Source: Quillaja saponaria (Eukaryota; Streptophyta; Magnoliopsida; Fabales; Quillajaceae). Taken from it: 64,000 bases of DNA. Positions 1 through 12,067 of this stretch are shown piece by piece (within the stretch, counting starts at the first letter, position 1; the number at the start of each line of letters is the position of its first letter). Below the pieces are notes generated by a model. The model ran no database searches. It was not told where the DNA came from and saw only the letters and a list, made by a program, of their open reading frames with translations. Position numbers and translations under genes: made by a program. Where the stretch lies: positions 24,208,092 through 24,272,091 of the forward strand of contig CM055611.1 of NCBI GenBank assembly GCA_029379385.1, given 5' to 3'.

Positions 1-1108
1 TGTTCAGTGGTACTGAAGAAACCTAATATATCAGAAATTCAAAATTCAGTTGTCTCGCCATATATCCAGGAATCAGTGATGTGTGATTAAATGTATGAGT
101 AAGTTAAGATGCAGTATAGAAGTTTAAGATGCATGGAACTTTGTGTGATGATGTTTCAGATTTGACACTTGAAATTGGAGAGAGTGAATTGATGCCACAT
201 GGTATGTTAGTATATTTATGTTCAAGCAGATGTCTGTTCAACATAGGATTTCTAGTTTAGGAATTCTTTTGGTTCCGTTTATAGATATATTTCTGTTTGG
301 TAAAGAACTAAATATAATATATGTAGAAAGGTGGAAGGTTTACTTTGATCCAGAGTGGATCTGATTGTCTTCCAATATACTGTATTACTGTTTGTCATTG
401 CGTACAGGCGGTAGACTGTTAATTAAACTTCAGAATGACTTCTCCTGTGGTTTCAGCAATAAATTCCATTATGACCAAGTCAAGTCGAAAGAGTTTGCAA
501 GTTTGCATACTACATCAGGTTGGAAGCTTTGAGTCTGCAGAAGTTTTAACTAGGCAACTCCTTTGGAATTGGTCGTGGAGATACATACCAGACAGAGAAA
601 AAGACCCTACAGAAGGTTGGTGGAAAGTACAGAAGTTTATCTCTTTGACTCATATTCGGGTGAGGGAGGACAATGGCTGGGATTTGAGAGAAGGACTAAT
701 CAAGAGCCGGACCTTGTGTGAAAGTTAGAAGTGATGAGGATGATAAGATTTTTTGGGAGTTATACCTGTACGATTTTATTGCAGCCATTTTGGACAGCTC
801 TCTGAAGCTGCACCAAGCACCTATTTCCATGGAAGGGTAGGGGGACAAGACCTCCTCTAAGGGACATTTAATCTTTACTAGGAGGAGATGCTTACTGAAA
901 AAATCATCTTTTGCACTGGTGGGAAGAGCAAGAGTCTGAAGATATCAGTACGTAAGGCCGTTAGTCCGTGTTTCCTTTATTTTAGAAAAACTTTCTTGGA
1001 GAACTTAGCATGTTATTAAACAAGTGTAAATGATTCTCCGGACAACCATAAGTCTTTTAATAGAACTCAGTATCTAGTATCCAGGATTAGTGCATGGAAG
1101 TAAGTTAC
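1..1108. repeat. Duplicated intron segment (also at 32495-34150 and 44880-45216)
   Basis: No gene is seen here. The sequence aligns throughout with the intron between the transmembrane and kinase exons of receptor D (about 32495-34150), apart from a 529-bp insertion present only in the D copy. Its first part is also present in receptor E (44880-45216). It is therefore read as the corresponding intron of receptor A, whose kinase exons lie outside the window. Open frames inside it (for example 435-728) are not supported as coding, because the D copy does not keep them. Confidence 0.75.
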
Positions 1109-1619
1109 CTCCCTTTTTGCTCCTTTTATGAGTCCAGATGACTGCTAGAACAAGTAGAATTATTAAGACCAAAACTGTTACTGTTGATGTAACAGCTACA
1201 ATATCAACCTTCTTCCTCTTCCCTTTGCATGATCCCATCAAACACAGTTCAGGATTTTCATCCAACCTGACATGAAGCAGGTCGATGTAAATTCGCACAT
1301 GACTGATGATCTGTGAAGCACCGATACGGATACGAATATCCAATACGATACGTATCCGACACGGGAATTCACTAATTTCTAAAAAACAAGAATACGATAC
1401 GTTAAGGATACGTTTAATTAAATAATTTTAAATTATATTATATATATATATATATATAATTTATAACATAAAGTTATCCACAATTCATATCAAAAAATTG
1501 CCTAATAAGCAAATTCATTATATAAAAGTTGCTATACAAAGCACATTTCATTACATTGACTTTCTCTCTAATTGGAATTAAAAGAAAGTCCCAAAAAAAG
1601 AGATCGAAGTCTTAAACAT

Positions 1620-3891
1620 TTATCCAATACTAGGGGAAGCAATGCCATCATTTGCATCACTAAAAAGCATTGCCTCCATATCCGGTTCATCAAGGGATAA
1701 GCTTGCAATCTCAAGGACCTCCGCACCTTCAAGTGGATCAAAATGATCACCACCAATATCCCACATCTTTGTCTCTCCTTTGTTGTAGCTTTCATTCTTC
1801 CTTGATAAGAGCCGAAGATTTGTATGCACATAAACTAAATCTTCCGCTCTTTGAGGAGTTATTTTGTTTCTCCTCATCGAATGAATAAAGGAGTAAGTAC
1901 TCCAATTCCTCTCACAACAAGATGAAGAACAAGGTTGTCCAAGAAGCTTCAAAGCTATATTTTGAAGTAAAGATGCTGAAGATCCATGCACTAGCCACCA
2001 CATTTTAGGATCCAAATCCCATCTATCTTGCAAAGAGTCAAAGCTAGCAAAAACATCCATGCAACCTGAGAATCTAGCAAACTCAATATTGACAAACCTT
2101 CTCTCCTCAGCAATTGGAAAGTATTTAAGAAAACACTTGTTCCTTTCAGCAGAAATTTCCACATCCTTATGTGTGGGGACCCTATTTGGAAGTCCCTCAA
2201 GCCATTGTTTGCTATAATACCTATATTGTAAGACAAGTAGACAACAAAGTTAACAATAAAAGAAAAAAAAAAAAAAAAAAAAAGACAAATGAAACATAAT
2301 CTTAAATTTACCTCGGATTCAAAGAATGCGCCAAACAATGAAGTGGTGTGCAACTCTTTGTTCACCTATCAATAAGTATAGCATACACCACATTGTAAAA
2401 ATCTGATACCTCATCTTCTTCCTTCTTTTCTTGCCTAAATATCACTGTCCTCACTTGCTCTATCATAGAATCCCACATGTCATACACTAAATGAAGGGTA
2501 GGTTTATCGGTATCACACAACCGAAGCATGTCATAGATAGGACCAGTAAAAGAAAGGATGTAATCCACCTTATCCCACCATAAATCATTCAAAATAATCT
2601 CTTTCACAGTTTGAGCTATGCCTACACTATCCTCCCTGTAAGCATTCCATTTATCACTAATAACCATACTTTGAAGACCATGCTTTATGAGTTTGAACCT
2701 CTTTAACATCACAATGGTTGATGCAAACCTTGTTTCAGCAACAGCAAGTAATTTTAAAGGAACAAATTCATTAAAGATAGCCAATCTCATAGCATGATTC
2801 ATTATGAAGTCTTTGATAATTTTGGCTTCATCACTAACCATAGTAATCCACCAACATTCATTATAGACAATCTCATTTCTCTCAGTATTCTTGGCTGCAC
2901 ATATATTCTTCAATGCAAGGTTTAGTGTGTGCACAACACAAGGAGTCCAAAATATGTGAGGATATTCAGCTTGAACAAGCATACCAGCTGCTTTACAAAC
3001 CGGGGCATTATCAGTTATCACTTGGACTACTTTTTGAGGTCCAACCTCCTTAATTACATTTGTGATCAAACTAGCAATGTAATGCTTATCCTTTTACTCT
3101 TTAGAGCCATCAATAGCACTCAAAAAAATAGGGCCTCCTTCAGAGGCAGCCATGAAATTGATCAAAGGCCTTCTTTGTGCATCTGTCCACCTATCTGTAA
3201 CTATGCTAATCCCCTTCTCCTTCCATAAGCCCTTAAGTGGTTTTAACAATCTCTCAATGTGAACTTTTTCTTGCACTAACAAGTTACATCTCAAAGAATT
3301 GTAACCAGGAGGTACATAACCAGAAATTGAGTTATTGGCAGCATATGAAAAGGCTTCAACATAATAAGGATTTCTAGCAAAATGAAATGGCAAGCCAGCT
3401 GAATAAAACATCCTAGCAATGAGAGCATTAAGGTAATTCCTAGATTGAATTCCAAATGATTGTTCCAAAGCACTCCCACCAGCTGATTTTCTTTTTCTTT
3501 GCTCAAATATAGGCGCTGAAGGTGGATGGGTGAAAGAAGAACTAGAATTAGGTAAAGGGACACACTTAGGCTTGTTTCTATTCTCTGCCTCTTCTACCTT
3601 TTTTTGCATTTCAGCCCTATAGTCTAATGTCACCTTAGAGCATGACTTAATTCCATAGGAACTAGTTTGTAAAAGGTGTGCCTTAACCCTAGTATATGAA
3701 CCTGTAAAGGTCTCATTACAAAAGTTGCAAGCCCAACATTTATTTCCTCCTTCTTCAACCCTTTTAGTAATTGTAACAAAAGCCCATAAAGGATATTTCA
3801 AATCAGTACTTTGAGTCTCAGTGTTCTCAAATCTGCTGGTAGGTGTGGCTACACTAGAACAATCGGTTGTAGAAGCAGAACCAGAAACCAT
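1620..3891 (-). pseudogene. hAT transposase with two in-frame stop codons
   Basis: Two exons are seen, 2312-3891 and 1620-2220, joined across a GT-AG intron containing a poly-A/T tract. Together they span 727 codons in one frame. The N-terminus has a BED zinc finger (CWACNFC, then a downstream H in KAHLL). The middle matches the DUF659 core (VTDRWTDAQRRPLINF, then ITDNAPVCKAAG and the HTLNLALK motif). The C-terminal exon has the hAT dimerisation region, with the WWLVHG and CSSSCCERNWS motifs. In-frame stops occur at 3091-3093 (TAA after DGSKE) and 2362-2364 (TGA where the family has tryptophan in DRW-K). No frameshift is seen. The transposase probably acted in the nucleus on the element's inverted ends; this copy cannot make a full protein without readthrough. 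Confidence 0.88.
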
Positions 3892-4127
3892 AACTGCATA
3901 GCATAGAAATAAAAATGAAAAAAAAAAAAAAAAAAACAGCTACGTAACATTCTCACAAACCAAGATGACTACTCAGTTTATTCAAACACAGACATATATC
4001 TAGATACATAACAAGGAACAAGCCATCTGCCATCAAGAAAAAAAACCACAAACACATATCAAGCAGCAAAAAAAAAATTGAAGAAACCTGCGGAGGCAGA
4101 ACATAAAACGAAATCTAATGCAAAATG

Positions 4128-4158
4128 ACTATCTTAGTTGTAACAAACATATAGCCAG

Positions 4159-4193
<35 letters not shown>

Positions 4194-4281
4194 AGAAGAT
4201 AGTCGTTCCAGAGGCAAAAAAAGAGAGGTAGTAGACTCATTTTCATAGTACACAAGAAGACAAACTCAAACATATATCCAG

Positions 4282-4314
<33 letters not shown>

Positions 4315-4520
4315 AGATATTTTGCAAAGGCAAAAAAAAAAGAGATAGTAGACTCACTGTTTTCATAGTACACAAGAAGACAAACTCAAACATATACCCA
4401 GAAAAAAAATAAAAAATACATGAAGATATTTTGCAGAGAACATAAAAACAAAAACAACAAAATCTAAAACAAAATGGCTATCTCAGTTGTCACAAACATA
4501 TAGCCAGAAAAGAAAAAAAA
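4128..4520. repeat. About 119-bp tandem repeats with long A tracts inside the hAT element
   Basis: Units containing CATAGTACACAAGAAGACAA recur with a 119-bp step (4245 and 4364). They are separated by runs of 20-30 A beginning after the motif CATATATCCAG or ATAGCCAG. A degenerate third or fourth unit lies near 4430-4530. This is non-coding; the open frame across it is just the poly-A/T repeat. Confidence 0.75.
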
Positions 4521-4964
4521 CTCAAGATAGTTGTTGGCTTGTTGCAGAGACAAAAAAAAGAAGGTAGAGTCATATTGGAAAAAGGAAGTTAGGGACGTGA
4601 GAGACAGAACAAGAGCTTACCTAAACCAGTAAACCTTGACAGATGAGTTGATGATGAAGGACTTCACTTGGCTGCTCCACAAATCAGAGGCTGCTTCACA
4701 AATCCAAGGCTTTAGGAGATAAATGTAAACTTAGACCCAGACAGCTTTAAGGAGACAAGATTTTGAGCTTCACTGGTTCAGCTTCAATGACAGCAAAGAT
4801 GAGAGGAAGGATTTCCATCAAATCCCTAGAAAGAAAAGGCGTAGACTCCAAAGAATAGAAAAGAAATCACAAAGTCAAGATAGAAGCAAACAAAAGGCAC
4901 CTTTTCAAGGATGAAAAAAGCAATATTTCAGTCTAAACGAAACGTTTTATATAAGCTGCATATT

Positions 4965-5155
4965 GGAGCCGTATTCAACCATTTTAAAGCCGTATCCAGC
5001 CGTATCAAGCCGTTCTAAGCCGTATCTGAGCCGTATCATTTTTTTTCAAAAAAAAAAAAAAAAAATTAATTATAGATACGTTTTAGATACGTATCCTAGC
5101 GTATCGGGGCCGTATCCGTGTCAGATACGAACTAGACACGGATACGACCCCTAAT
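4965..5155. repeat. Subterminal CCGTATC/GATACG repeats of the hAT element
   Basis: At least six copies of AGCCGTATC or close variants lie at 4968-5037, followed by further GATACG motifs up to 5155. The left end (1320-1420) carries the same motif in the opposite sense. Clustered subterminal motifs of this kind serve as transposase-binding sites in characterised hAT elements; binding here is inferred. Confidence 0.7.
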
Positions 5156-5319
5156 ATGCAGTATCGGTGCTTCACAGCTGATGATAGTTCCATTTTGCCC
5201 CATGTGAACCAAATAAGCTTTCATCAATATATACAAATGAGGATCTGAAAAAGTAAACTTTCCATGAATTCGTTAGAATAACAACAACAAGCCTTAATCC
5301 CAAATCATTTTCTGTTTTT

Positions 5320-5880
5320 TTTTTTTTTGGATAAAAGTGGACAATCATTCCCTCACCAAAAGTACTTGGCAGATGTATTTATAGGTTCCTTCGACCTAAC
5401 AATTATGCCTTAAGATATTCCCACTACACTACTATAGTCCCAATTTGGGACTTGGGTTGTGACAAACTTCATTTAGGGCTTCACACCCTTGAGTAGGGAG
5501 ATACACGAATACAATTGAACCATGTATCGAAATCAATCTATTAGCTAGCCATGAATTCCAATTGACTCAAATTAAGTATAAGCCGGATGTAATATTTAAG
5601 TTCCTTGGACAATATGAGACTTGGGATGTGACAAACTTCTTCATTTAAGCCTTTAAGTCCATGACAAGGGAGATCCAGATACACTCGCACGCAATCTGAC
5701 CCTCTTAGCTTGTGTGTCTAAAACAATTGAGTGATTGACTTGCCTTGAACCCAAATTTTAATTTACTCCCTCACCACATGGGAGTGGAGTTGGATCTGCT
5801 CTGATACCAATATGTAAAACCATTTACCCAAGATCTCATTAATTCCCAAATGGGACATGGGGTATGACATAACAAGTTAC
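5320..5880. mobile_element. LTR-element-like relic with a tRNA-Met primer-site motif (receptor A intron)
   Basis: At 5798-5809 is GCTCTGATACCA, the complement of TGGTATCAGAGC, which matches the 3' end of initiator tRNA-Met used as primer by many plant LTR retroelements. Around it, two related stretches (about 5440-5515 and 5605-5690) share GACTTGGG and GTGACAAACTTC wording, like degraded repeats. No coding region is seen. The same block is at 34540-35080 in receptor D, so it pre-dates that duplication. It could be a TRIM-like or solo-LTR relic; the boundaries are not resolved. Confidence 0.4.
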
Positions 5881-7981
5881 CACTTAGCTAACAAAATGAT
5901 TACGAGTTATAAAATGGCTCTAAAAAATGAATGCTTAGGCATGGAAGATAATCATACTTCAAAATTAGTGATCCATTCTTGGACTTCTCGATTAGCAGAT
6001 TTGAAACAGGACCTTGGATCTTATTCCCAATTAAATTACTGCACAAAGAGCGTTACATAAATCAATATCCTACTGATAAGTTTGAAATAAATTAATATCA
6101 GAACTGATAATAACTTACAGGATTCTTAAAGATTGCAGTTGTGCTAAAGATTCTGGCACTGGTCCTGTCAAGTCATTGAAAGATAAATCCCTGAAACAAA
6201 AGATATAATCTGTTAAACTATAGATGGATAGAATGCAGAAGTTTGAACCTCCAATTGGCCTATAAGCACCCCATTTTGTGGCTTGTGTTTCCATGCTGCC
6301 TGTTGTCCTTTTTATGTATGAAATTTGTGTATAAAATATCTGCCAAAACCAGTTGTTACTTACAAGGACTCTAGTTCTGAGAGTCTGGAGAATGAAGAAG
6401 ATATCTCCCCTGTCAACTTGTTATAGCTTGGATCCCTGCTTGAAGTTCATCAGTTATATATTAATCAGCATCAAAGAGAAGTTCAATTACCTATTTATAA
6501 AACCCTGGGAAAGTTTTAAAGACCATGAAAGCACTCGCACAGAGATGATCCTTGCACCGATATCATTTCTACAATTCAAACCATTCCACACTAGGAATCT
6601 CGGAAGACATGGGTCCCCTTGCCAATCGATTCTAGAGATTCCATATGTATCTCTGATTTCCAAGATAGCATCATCTATTGTTTCCAAAAATTGATGATCA
6701 TTTTTTCAATTGAACATTACTTAAAACAAATGGTTAGCAATATATAAGTTCATAGAGATAAGTATATAACGTGTTATGAACTACAGAAAAACAATAACTG
6801 TAATAAGCAACCGAATGAAACAACAGAAAAACCATACCATCTCCTGTATCTGTTGGTAAATATGGTTGAGGTATGAATTTATAGATCTCAAAGGCATTGA
6901 GGATTGGGAGAAGGTCAGACCCTACTGCTGGAGTAATGTTAAATTTAACATTGCCTCGAGTAGTGATATTGGGACTTATGGTGAGTGGCTTCAAGTATTC
7001 AAGAGTTATTGGCTTAGAGAGAATGCTTTCACCATTGACAGTGATATTAATGATTCTTCTCTGTCCTGGAACCAGCTGGATCACAGCAAAGTGAAAGTAG
7101 ACACAATATTCAAAGTGCATATCAAAAGGTCCAGTTCAAAAATTAGTTTTTTTTATGAATGGACGGCTGGACTGCAGTTTTCAATCCTTGTGCTGGCAAT
7201 CTGTAAGTATCTTTACGGTCCTCTGTATCATTATCTACGGATTTACTACCGAATGCATGCCAAGCATCGAAATTATAATTTTTCCAGGCGCGGTCATAGA
7301 CATCCTTTTTGTACCTGCAGTTTTTTTTTATCTTACACACAGAAAACATCAAATAACTTAAATATCTGGAAATATCCATTCAATTTGAATTTGAAGCGTG
7401 TTACCCATTCAATTAATTTGACATGCATACTTCTTTTTTTTTTTCCTTTTGATTAGCATCCTCACGTGGTACACTGGTCCAAAGGTTGGCCCCAATATAA
7501 AGGTCAAAACTTGGAGATTTACTACTGTAGTCATAGCCTCCATGAAAGAAGACAGCTCTGATGAGATACTTGTTGTCTTTGCCTTGTTTAGGTCTCAAGG
7601 TGTAGCAACTTCTTCTTTCCCCAGGAAAGCTTCTTAGTGTTGTGAGCTGCCTTTTGGAAAAAAGAATCTGTTGGAGAAACATTATATATATTTCCTCCTT
7701 TTACGAAACTTGTATCTGGCTTGTACCAGATACCAGTACTTTCATCCTTGCATTCCTCTGTTGCTCCACAGTCAATGCTTATGAAACCTGAAAATGCCAG
7801 AAAGATTGACCAGTTAGAACATATATAAGTATGTGCATAATAACAAAATTCCTCTGTCTTTGTTGATTTTCTTGTATACTTGTTGTTTAGTTTTTGGAAC
7901 TACTAGTGTTATGTTACCAAAAGTAATGATCAAAGGAAGAAGGATGAGTAGCTGATTCACCATTTGTGATGAAACCTTCAT

Positions 7982-9349
7982 GGCAGGTGAATATCAGCAG
8001 TGTTTGATCAAAAAAGGCTGATGAATATCAGCAATGTTTTCAAAATCAATTGAATGCGTGGTAGAGGCCATAAGTTTGTTGACTAAAGTCTTTGCATTTT
8101 GTTTTTGTTTTATAACTTTGTTGACTAACTACAAGTCTTGGTCGCCTCTCTTCCCTTTTAATTTGATGAGTTGAATTGTAAGTTGTTGCAGGAGTCCATT
8201 GCTACAATAGTCATTTTAATATATTAGATGTTAAAAATCATTGTTGATGTCACTTTGGTGACATTAACAAAGATAGTAAATTTGTGCCTTATGAGTCGAT
8301 TTTGTCTCTTAGTCACTTGGGAGGTTTGATCAACAAAAGGAAGTGTCTTTAAAAGACCAAAGAGGATGCTTAATTGGATTGCATGTGATAGCAAGTGATT
8401 CACTGTGTCCCTATAATTAATCTATACGAAGTTATTTTCTTTTTCTATTTTAAAATGTGTTTCTACTCAAATCAATGTCAAGAAAAAGAAAGCGTGTAAA
8501 GACTAAAGAGGTGTTGACAAGAACTCAAATATTCAAGTAAGTTGATGATCAAAGGGTTGCATGTATTGTATGTGAACAGATCATGCACGTCTTGTACGTT
8601 TGAGTCGAAATTTGAACAGGAAATCATGCAAGTTACATGTGGGATTCAATTTTACTACAGCTCATTAACATATTTGTATTTATGTTTTAGTCATATATTA
8701 GTTGGGCCAATAATGTTACAAATCATTATTCTTGTCACCTAATTGATATCTTAAAACTAAACTTTTAGGTCACATTTTAATTTTCTTTGGCGTGCACGGT
8801 GGAGTATGATTTTATCAGACTACTATGTTTTATACCAAACAATATTGACGTAAATTCAAAGAAAATTTCATTCACTTGATCACATTCTCATTCTCTTTCT
8901 TTTGTGTGTCAAGTCAGATCTTAAGAGTTACATAATTTATCTTTAATAAAATTAGTAAAATAGATAATCATTAACTATCTTTTTCGTCTAAAATTTATTG
9001 ATTAATTTATGCATTAGTTTACTAATTAAGCACTTGGAGTTGGATTCAAATTAGGAAATTAGAAGTAGCCTAAAAAAAAGGAGTTGTGGGGTGATAGTTC
9101 TGTCCACTCACTCCAATAAGGCCGCCACGGCCTCCATCAGGCTGACTGTAACTAAGTAGCTGACTACTTGGGAAAAGGAGGCCATGTGCTTAACGTGTAT
9201 TTATAATACACTTCCATTGCAGGTATGATAAAGATCATCAATTAAAGACATGCGTACTTCAATGTCTGGATAATAAATACAGATTTATAATCCCTCCAAG
9301 ACATTTCAACCTATATAAATGGCTTGGAGGGCAAAAGATTGCAAACTGA
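7982..9349. other. Intergenic, no gene seen
   Basis: AT-rich sequence upstream of receptor A and downstream of the kinase relic. I see no conserved open frame or RNA gene. Confidence 0.6.
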
Positions 9350-10160
9350 CTACCTTGCAGAAACCTCACTGATTTGTGATTCAAGCTGCAAAAAATTCAT
9401 TCTATCATTCTGATCACGAGCCATCTCCGAAGCCAACATTCCTTGAGTTGTGCCAAAACATAACTTATGTCTGGTCTTTGGATTGCAGCTGGTGGAAGGC
9501 ATGTCATTGCTATCTACACAATTTTCCATGCAGTATTAGTATTGAATTCTCCTTGTAACCTTGGATCAACAACATTTTGGATGTTCCCATTTTCAATTTT
9601 AGAAGGGACCCAATTTAGTATGTGATGAATAATCTCAGCCTCTGCTTCTCGTTTTAATACAGGTTGACCAGTGATAGGTTCAAGCAGAATTATCCCAAAG
9701 CTATAAACATCACTTTTCTTATTTAGGTTTCGAGATAAATGATATCTGTTTTGAGACAGTTGTAAAGATTTTGACATGCTTCCTTCCCTCCAGGTTCAAA
9801 ATTGTTGCTTTTTTTAATTCAAGAGTGGCATCAAAACTCAGTTTCACATTATACATGGGCTGCTATTAAAATGAGCCTTTGCCTCCAAAGTTGATTATAT
9901 TGCTATTTGCTGCTGCTTTCATCAAACTGAATTTAAATTAGTGATACTATATTACAACTTACTCTGGATCAAGGTAGTCTGGTGTTCCAGCAGGGTTAAT
10001 TGAGATGTAAGAGTCATTATCATCTGCAAAAGCTCTCGAAAGCCCAAAATCAGAAATCTTTGCTCGCATGTTTTTATCTAATAAAATGTTTTTACTCTTC
10101 ATGTCTCTGGATTATTGGTCGCTTATAGCCATTATGAATATAGTCCAACCCTGTCACTCA
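9350..10160 (-). pseudogene. Solo kinase 3' end (receptor kinase relic)
   Basis: Two kinase exons of an LRR-I receptor kinase remain. The last exon (about 9350-9735) has NKKSDVYSFGIILLE and ends VSAR-stop, but an in-frame TAG follows WKIV and a later frameshift follows LKEC-like sequence. The preceding exon (about 9967-10155) keeps [12 protein letters not shown] and AGTPDYLDPE, but the catalytic-loop stretch is frame-shifted (HRD is lost to a small indel). No upstream kinase, transmembrane or ectodomain exons are found. It is most like receptor B and lies downstream of it, so it is read as the stump of a deleted neighbouring copy. Confidence 0.82.
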
Positions 10161-12067
10161 AATATGCAATTGGATACCAAATCTAGCAGCCTAGAAAACA
10201 TGTTTAGTAACATTCTTGAATACCATATGCTGCATCTACTTCAATTTGAACTCTCTTATTCCACAATACGGTACCATGTTTGTGCAATTAAGCAAAAATA
10301 AATTAGTGTTGGATGAAGCAGATTCTTGTGAGAATGACATACCTTGTTTAATTAATAGAATAGAGTAGTATTAATGAGTGACCCTTGGAAGATTGCTCAG
10401 AACCTCAGATAATATTCAGGTTTCAAATGTGATGAGTTGTAAGTTCTTGCTAGAGTCCATTACTTCGTGTACAATACTTATCTTAAGTTTTAGGTGTTAA
10501 AAATAATTATTCTTGTCACCCAATTGGTTTTAGCTTAAGGTTAAACTTTTTGATCACTTTTTTTAATTTTCTTTCACATTTTAATTTAATTTCTGATAGA
10601 GTATGAATTTATTGGGCCTATATATATATATATATCAGAGACTGCCACATAGATCCAATTAATTCCTTTGCAGGAAGCCACATCCTTTTTTGTTAGTCCA
10701 CATTATTATCATTTGTCACACTTCATTCAGTTAAATTTGACGACATATATAACAACTTCATTCAGTTAAGTTTGACGGCATGTAAAAAGGCATTAAGTAG
10801 TTTCTATAACCATAAGTTTGACGGCATGTAAAAAGGCATTGAGTAGTTTCTATAACCATAGGGACGAAAGTAAAAAATTATGACTTTTTGATTAAAGTGT
10901 AATAATGAAAAAGTATAATTTAGTTTAGTTTTAAATTCACTCAAGTTGTCAATCTTGTTGCTCCTGTACATTTAAATACCCAGCAAGAGAATGTCTTACA
11001 GATGTTTTTTATCATTCAACCAGCTGTAACCATGAATGGTTTTTTTATGAAATGAAGCTTTGCTAAAAATAAAATAAAAAGTAGTTTTAGATTTTTCAAC
11101 CAGTAACCATGAATTAACCTTTCCTTTGTTATAAAATGAAATTGCCTAAACCAAGTTTAACAAATTCAGGCTTAATCTCATAAAAGGGAAAAAAAAAAAA
11201 AAAAAACTATAGCTTAAAAAATATGGAAAACAAAATCACATACTACAAACTTATAAAATTCAAAGTTCACAAGTCAATGTCTTTTCTTTGACTCTGGTAG
11301 TAGAAAAAGAAAATTTGCTCTGAGCTGGTTGTTTTTGTCAAGGGCTGGAAATTTCAAGCTAGGCTTCAATTACTGATCTTAAACTACAACCCATTCATAA
11401 GAACTTCTGGTTTTTCCTGTAACATTGGATTTATAATGGATTGAAAAACACATCTTTCAGTTTATAGGAATTACCAGGCTAAGTGGCTAACAAGTAATTA
11501 GACCTGCTGACTCCTTGGGAAAAGGAAGCTACGTCTAACAGAGACATTTCTATCTTCAGAACTACTGAATTTACAGTGTATTTCGTCTTTATAGGAGGAA
11601 ATCTTGTTTCATGGAAGAATAAGAAACTCAAAGTACCTTGTTTCATGGACTTGTTTAATGTTGCAGTTAACAATGTTAAGAATTAGAGTAGAACACACCT
11701 TAAAAGGTAGCTCAAAAGGAGAGGGAACTCCAATTCTTAATATATCTCACTTATTATTGTTTTTTTTTTACCAGCAATGTGGGGATTCTAATTGTGGCTC
11801 ATAGTCTATCCTGAAAACCAATAAAAGAATATATATAAATATATTATTTATATTTTAATGAAATAGACAAGCAATAAAATGAGTGAGACTAGACTGAATG
11901 AATAATAGTCTATCAATGGGAATCAATATGGCTTTCTTCTCGACTGAGAGTAGAAATGAAAAAAAAAAAGTTTCTGAGCTAGTTGCTTCGTTACAATGGA
12001 ACTGCTGTAAACTGCAAGCAAGGTTTGAATGCTGACCTTAAACTTTTAAGTGCTAAACATATGTCGA
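10161..12067. other. Intergenic between kinase relic and receptor B
   Basis: No gene is seen. It holds a short TA repeat near 10621-10636, the 46-bp tandem duplication annotated separately, a poly-A tract near 11190-11206, and a stretch around 11480-11530 that resembles 9150-9190 (duplicated 3' flank of the kinase genes). Confidence 0.6.
10767..10858. repeat. 46-bp direct tandem duplication
   Basis: Two adjacent copies (10767-10812 and 10813-10858) of a unit beginning TAAGTTTGACGGCATGTAAA are nearly identical; one A/G difference is seen in CATTRAGTAG. Confidence 0.85.

Larger units (their letters stand above)
1311..5177 (-). mobile_element. hAT DNA transposon, 3867 bp, with both ends and target duplication
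   Basis: Both ends carry a perfect 17-bp terminal inverted repeat, CTGTGAAGCACCGATAC (1311-1327 and its complement ending at 5177). They are flanked by an 8-bp direct duplication CTGATGAT at 1303-1310 and 5178-5185. The empty-site form of the same intron, in receptor D near 34345-34365, has CTGATGAT once. An 8-bp target duplication and a BED/DUF659/hAT-C transposase are hallmarks of the hAT superfamily. Near both ends there are many short GATACG/CGTATC motifs, as expected for subterminal transposase-binding repeats. The insertion is intronic in receptor A. Confidence 0.93.
1109..7981 (-). pseudogene. Receptor kinase A: malectin-like LRR receptor kinase pseudogene, cut by the window edge
   Basis: This is the 5' part of an LRR-I type receptor kinase; its kinase exons would lie left of position 1. 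The signal-peptide exon is 7918-7981 (MKVSSQMVNQ start, then a hydrophobic run). The malectin exon begins at 7787 (GFISIDCG). The GDPC-containing LRR cap lies around 6540-6690, LRR exons at 6364-6435 and 6119-6190 (72 nt each), and the transmembrane exon at 1109-1266 (ENPELC, then a hydrophobic stretch and a basic stop-transfer). Lesions are visible: a 1-nt frameshift between the GGNIYN and RQLTTL segments (about 7640-7690), loss of the second half of the first malectin exon near 7380-7450, and a frameshift plus TGA near 7125-7145. A hAT element interrupts the intron between the LRR and transmembrane exons. Without these lesions it would be a plasma-membrane receptor; as it stands it is very likely non-functional. 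Confidence 0.85.

Noticed and set aside
435..728. 97-codon open frame on the plus strand
   Set aside because: It lies in a duplicated intron segment; the copy at 32940-33760 does not keep the frame.
4115..4393. Phenylalanine-rich minus-strand frame
   Set aside because: It is only the translation of the A-tract tandem repeats in the hAT element.
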